Source: Bacteroidota bacterium (GTDB lineage: Bacteria > Bacteroidota > Bacteroidia > Chitinophagales > LD1). Taken from it: a stretch of DNA of 9,614 nt. How positions within the stretch are numbered: the stretch's first letter is position 1; the number at the start of each line of letters is the position of its first letter. Position numbers and translations under genes: made by a program. Location of the stretch: contig PLSN01000436.1 in assembly GCA_003165135.1 (NCBI GenBank), positions 1,892 through 11,505 on the forward strand, read 5' to 3'. Positions 7,320 through 9,614 of the stretch are shown piece after piece. The notes beneath the pieces are model-generated. The model did not search any database. It was not told the origin of the DNA and saw nothing but the letters and a program-made list of their open reading frames with translations.

Positions 7320-7333
7320 CATGAATATTCATG
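7320..7333. promoter_or_regulatory. Perfect 14-bp palindrome between divergent genes (candidate operator)
   Basis: CATGAATATTCATG reads the same on both strands. It lies in the 147-base gap between the divergent propeller gene (start 7247, minus) and the first skp gene (start 7395, plus), 73 and 61 bases from their starts. A perfect dyad of this length at such a place could bind a dimeric regulator. No neighbouring regulator gene and no second copy were seen, so function is unproven. Confidence 0.3.
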
Positions 7334-7394
7334 CCTATTTTTTACTTTAGCCTTCTAATGGACTCATACTATTACATTAAAATCAAACTATAAT

Positions 7395-7913
7395 ATGAAA
7401 AAGGTATTGTTTATGCTTGCGGCATTTGTGCTGATGGGCACCGCCTCTCAGGCACAGAAGTTCAGCTATGTGGATATGTAGCTGATCCTTAGCAAGATAC
7501 CTGCCTACGCAGATGCACAGCGCGAACTCGACAAGGTTTCGGCGGGCTATCAGAAAGAGATTGAGAACAAACGCAAGGCAGTGGATGATATGTTCAAGCA
7601 GTACCAGTCCGAGCAGGTGCTGATGACCGACCAGATCAAACAGCAGAAAATGAAAGACATAGAAACAGCCGAGAAAGAAGTCAAAGACCTCCAGAAGAAG
7701 AAATTCGGCCCTGACGGCGAGCTTTTTCAGAAACGTAAGGAGCTCATCAAACCTATACAGGACAAGGTATACGACGAGATACAGAAATACGCCCAGGCCA
7801 AAGGCTACGATGTCATCTTTGACAAATCAAGCGGAGCGACCATGCTCTATGCAGCCGACAAACTCAACAAAAGCGACGACATCCTGTTTAACATGGGCGT
7901 CCAGAAGAAATAA
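7395..7913 (+). pseudogene. OmpH/Skp-family periplasmic chaperone, interrupted by in-frame TAG at codon 29
   Basis: OmpH/Skp proteins bind unfolded outer-membrane proteins in the periplasm and hand them to BamA. ATG 7395 opens a good signal peptide (MKKVLFMLAAFVLMGTASQAQ) followed by KFSYVDM, then TAG at 7479-7481, then LILSKIPAYADAQRELDKV in the same frame to TAA at 7911-7913. Without the TAG the product would have 172 residues, the normal family length, with a long charged coiled-coil middle and the C-terminal GYDVIFDKSSG strand. In related proteins the interrupted place is usually Glu or Asp (YVDTEYIL), so a single GAG-to-TAG change would explain it. No other frame damage is visible, so the lesion is recent, is a sequencing error, or is read through. 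Restart at GTG 7581 would give a 110-residue product with no signal peptide. It appears to be the orthologue of the first of the two ompH genes common in Bacteroidota. Confidence 0.85.
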
Positions 7914-7941
7914 CACAGTTTTGTGAACTTATCCTAACGGC

Positions 7942-7973
7942 AGGCTCTTTTCTTTATGATAATGAGCCTTTTT
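7942..7973 (+). terminator. Possible intrinsic terminator after the first skp gene
   Basis: AGGCTC (7942-7947) pairs perfectly with GAGCCT (7964-7969) around a 16-base AT-rich loop. The arm is followed by TTTT and then more AT-rich sequence. It starts 29 bases after the TAA of the first skp gene and 41 bases separate its end from the next. The stem is short and the loop is long, so termination may be partial and the following skp pair may still share the transcript. Confidence 0.45.
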
Positions 7974-8013
7974 ATATATTCGCAGTCCCTTTATTAATCA
8001 TAAAAAAACATCA

Positions 8014-8568
8014 ATGAGAAAATTAATAGTGGCGATAGCAGCCATTTTCACTTTCACATCACTGTCTGCCCAGCAGAAAGTAGGCCATCTCAACTCGTCT
8101 GAGATCCTTCAGGCCATGCCGGAGTATAAGACCATGTCTGATGCGGTGGATAAGAAGAAACAGGAGTATGCTAAGATCATGGAGTCTATGTATGCGGAAT
8201 ATGAAAAGAAATCTAAAGAAGTACAGGAAGGCGGTGATAAAATGACACAGGCCGTACTCGATCTGAAAGTACAGGAGATCAAAGACCTCGAAAAAAGGAT
8301 ACAGGACTTCGAGCAAAAAGCACAACAGGACCTTCAGAAATATGCCGAAGAGCTCATGAAACCCCTTCAGGAAAAATATATGAAAGGTGTCAAAGAGGTA
8401 GCTAAAGAACAAGGCTACTCATATATACTCGACCTGGCAGCAGGTGGTGTGGTATATTCTCCTGAGACAGGCTATGACATCACTCAGGCTGTCAAGACCA
8501 AGATAGGCGCGACAATGCCGGTGCCTGATCCGAGCATGAAGTCATCTGCCAGCCCTGCAGGAAAATAA
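8014..8568 (+). CDS. OmpH/Skp-family periplasmic chaperone (tandem copy 1)
   Basis: This 184-residue protein is a predicted periplasmic holdase for outer-membrane proteins on their way to BamA. A signal peptide (MRKLIVAIAAIFTFTSLSAQ) ends at a typical AQ cleavage site. The mature start, QKVGHLNSSEILQAMPEYKTM, is the family's N-terminal strand and helix. Residues about 40-120 are rich in Lys, Glu and Gln, predicting the coiled-coil tentacles. GYSYILDLAAGGVVY (about 135-149) is the returning body strand, and a Pro/Ser-rich tail follows. No Shine-Dalgarno is evident; the leader AAAAAAACATCA is typical of Bacteroidota. It is 32 bases from a close paralogue and probably co-transcribed with it. It is clearly more like that paralogue than like the broken upstream copy. 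OmpH/Skp is the family name; strict equivalence to E. coli Skp is not shown. Confidence 0.93.
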   Translation: MRKLIVAIAAIFTFTSLSAQQKVGHLNSSEILQAMPEYKTMSDAVDKKKQEYAKIMESMYAEYEKKSKEVQEGGDKMTQAVLDLKVQEIKDLEKRIQDFEQKAQQDLQKYAEELMKPLQEKYMKGVKEVAKEQGYSYILDLAAGGVVYSPETGYDITQAVKTKIGATMPVPDPSMKSSASPAGK

Positions 8569-8600
8569 TTTATATCTAATACACCTTTAATAAACCAAAC

Positions 8601-9137
8601 TTGAAAAAACTAATCATTGTCATTGCAGCAATAATTGCAACAAACACATCTTTTGCACAACAGAAGATAGGCTACCTCAACTCAACTGAGATCATGCAGG
8701 CTATGCCGGAGTATAAAACGATGGCTGACGCAGTCGATAAGAAGAAGGCTGAGTATACCAAAATGATGGAAAGCATGTACACCGAGTACGATAAGAAAAC
8801 AAAAGAACTTCAAGCCAATCCTAATATGGACAAGCCTCTTCAGGACAGCAAAGTACAGGAACTGAAGGACCTCGAGAAAAGGATGAATGATTTTCAGCAA
8901 AAAGCTCAGGGCGACCTGCAGACATATGCTCAGGAGATCGCTAAACCGCTTCAGGCTAAATTTCAAAGTGCTGTAAAGGAAATCTCCAAAGAGCAGGGCT
9001 TCTCATATGTACTGGACCTCGCTGCAAACAATGTGGTCTACTATCCTGAAACAGGCGGATACGATCTGTCTCCTGCTGTCAAAGCTAAACTCGGTGCTAA
9101 TATGGCACCTCCGATGAAGCCAATGTCAGGTAAATAA
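8601..9137 (+). CDS. OmpH/Skp-family periplasmic chaperone (tandem copy 2), TTG start
   Basis: This 178-residue protein has the same role and layout as its neighbour: signal peptide (MKKLIIVIAAIIATNTSFAQ), QKIGYLNSTEIMQAMPEYK, a charged coiled coil, and GFSYVLDLAANNVVYYPETGG near the end. The start is TTG, not ATG. It is chosen because the residues from it match the start of the neighbour position by position and give a complete signal peptide; no ATG lies at an equivalent place. Across the first 71 residues, 49 are identical to the neighbour by hand count (10 of 20 in the signal region, 39 of 51 after it). The two differ by a one-residue gap near residue 75, one residue at YYPETGGYD, and a shorter tail. 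This is a tandem duplication that has diverged for some time. A strong terminator follows 24 bases after its stop. Confidence 0.92.
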   Translation: MKKLIIVIAAIIATNTSFAQQKIGYLNSTEIMQAMPEYKTMADAVDKKKAEYTKMMESMYTEYDKKTKELQANPNMDKPLQDSKVQELKDLEKRMNDFQQKAQGDLQTYAQEIAKPLQAKFQSAVKEISKEQGFSYVLDLAANNVVYYPETGGYDLSPAVKAKLGANMAPPMKPMSGK

Positions 9138-9161
9138 TATCCAAAACATTATATAATTTCG

Positions 9162-9194
9162 ACAGGAGCAAGAGATTGCTCCTGTTTTGTTTTT
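9162..9194 (+). terminator. Strong intrinsic terminator after the skp pair
   Basis: ACAGGAGCAA (9162-9171) pairs perfectly with TTGCTCCTGT (9176-9185) around the tetraloop GAGA. The stem has 10 pairs and runs directly into TTTGTTTTT. This is a textbook rho-independent terminator ending the skp transcript. Confidence 0.88.
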
Positions 9195-9211
9195 AAGATA
9201 ATTGTACTTTT

Positions 9212-9247
9212 AGCCCTCAAAGGGTTTGGAACCCTTTGAGGGCTTTT
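9212..9247 (+). terminator. Second hairpin, 15-bp perfect stem, in the murI leader
   Basis: AGCCCTCAAAGGGTT (9212-9226) pairs without mismatch with AACCCTTTGAGGGCT (9230-9244) around a 3-base loop, followed by TTTAAA. It lies 17 bases after the first terminator's T-run and 12 bases before the murI ATG. It may be a back-up terminator that insulates murI from skp transcription. The T-run is short, so a leader hairpin or a repeat copy are alternatives. A TACTTTTAG just before it (9205-9213) loosely resembles a -7 element for murI. Confidence 0.6.
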
Positions 9248-9258
9248 AAATATAGTGG

Positions 9259-9614
9259 ATGTCTAATCATACACATCGTCCCATAGGGGTTTTTGATTCC
9301 GGTATAGGCGGGCTCACGGTCGCACACGCCATCTCTCGGCTCATGCCCCAGGAGCAGATCATCTATTTCGGCGATACAGCCCATATGCCCTATGGCGACA
9401 AGTCCAAAGACCTCATTCGTTCATACGCTTCAGACATCACCAATTTCCTTCTTCACAAAATGCACTGCAAGTGTATCGTCATAGCCTGCAATACAGCTTC
9501 TGCCGCTGCCTATGAGAACCTGCGCGACAACTACAAAGGCAGTGTGCCGATCTTTAATGTCATCGATCCTATCATAGAGTCGGTCATAGCTGACGATAGC
9601 ATCAAACATGTCGG
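9259..9614 (+). CDS. murI: Glutamate racemase MurI, 3'-truncated by the window edge
   Basis: MurI interconverts L- and D-glutamate without a cofactor, in the cytosol, and supplies the D-glutamate of the peptidoglycan stem peptide. ATG 9259 gives MSNHTHRPIGVFDSGIGGLTV. The DSGIGG motif (13-18) carries the first catalytic aspartate region, GDTAHMPYGDKS (38-49) is the conserved substrate-binding stretch, and ACNTASA (76-82) contains Cys77, the first of the two catalytic cysteines. The second, expected in a GCTHYP-type motif, would lie beyond the window. 118 complete codons are visible out of the usual 260-280. It follows ompH genes in the common Bacteroidota order, but two hairpins separate it from them, so it probably has its own promoter. 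Confidence 0.96.
   Translation, partial: MSNHTHRPIGVFDSGIGGLTVAHAISRLMPQEQIIYFGDTAHMPYGDKSKDLIRSYASDITNFLLHKMHCKCIVIACNTASAAAYENLRDNYKGSVPIFNVIDPIIESVIADDSIKHV

Noticed and set aside
7248..7322. N-terminal extension of the propeller gene to an upstream ATG at 7322
   Set aside because: The extra 25 residues are polar and basic and would bury the signal peptide; the ATG at 7247 gives a normal type IX cargo start.
7343..7350. TACTTTAG as the -7 box of the skp genes
   Set aside because: It departs from TAnnTTTG at a key base and no TTG lies at the right distance upstream.

Overview
The window looks like chromosomal DNA of a Bacteroidota bacterium. The evidence is a type IX secretion C-terminal sorting domain, a Bacteroidota-style BamA followed further on by ompH/skp genes and murI, a TTTG-N19-TAnnTTTG promoter, and A-rich leaders without clear Shine-Dalgarno sequences. 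A finer placement (for example Chitinophagia-like) would be a guess. No tRNA, rRNA, CRISPR array or insertion sequence was seen.

Layout. Positions 2-1915 (+) hold the 3' part of bamA, whose 5' end lies outside the window. At 1955-4573 (+) there is a GNAT acetyltransferase, an MBOAT membrane O-acyltransferase and a second GNAT acetyltransferase, closely packed and probably co-transcribed. Two minus-strand genes converge on them: a double-psi-beta-barrel/SPOR protein of the RlpA family (4692 to about 5366) with a clear promoter at 5491-5521, and a secreted seven-repeat propeller protein with a type IX sorting tail (5544-7247). Divergent from the propeller gene, on the plus strand, lie three OmpH/Skp-family periplasmic chaperone genes. 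The first (7395-7913) is broken by an in-frame TAG at codon 29. The second (8014-8568) and third (8601-9137) are tandem paralogues. Two strong hairpins follow, and then the 5' part of murI (glutamate racemase) from 9259 to the window edge.

How the genes fit together. Most of the window concerns the cell envelope. BamA inserts outer-membrane beta-barrels, OmpH/Skp proteins hold their unfolded substrates in the periplasm, MurI supplies D-glutamate for peptidoglycan, RlpA-type proteins act on or bind septal peptidoglycan, and MBOAT proteins acylate envelope polymers. In many Bacteroidota, bamA, two ompH genes and murI are adjacent. Here about 5.5 kb separates bamA from the first ompH, so the block appears to have been opened by insertion or rearrangement.

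Most notable are the single amber codon in an otherwise intact first skp gene beside a duplicated pair, the rlpA-like gene with no ATG or GTG start, the mosaic type IX propeller gene with a probable interspersed repeat inside its sorting domain, and the MBOAT gene separated from an in-frame GNAT gene only by TAG-ATC. I did not find convincing evidence of a wholly new system; these are local oddities in an envelope-biogenesis region.
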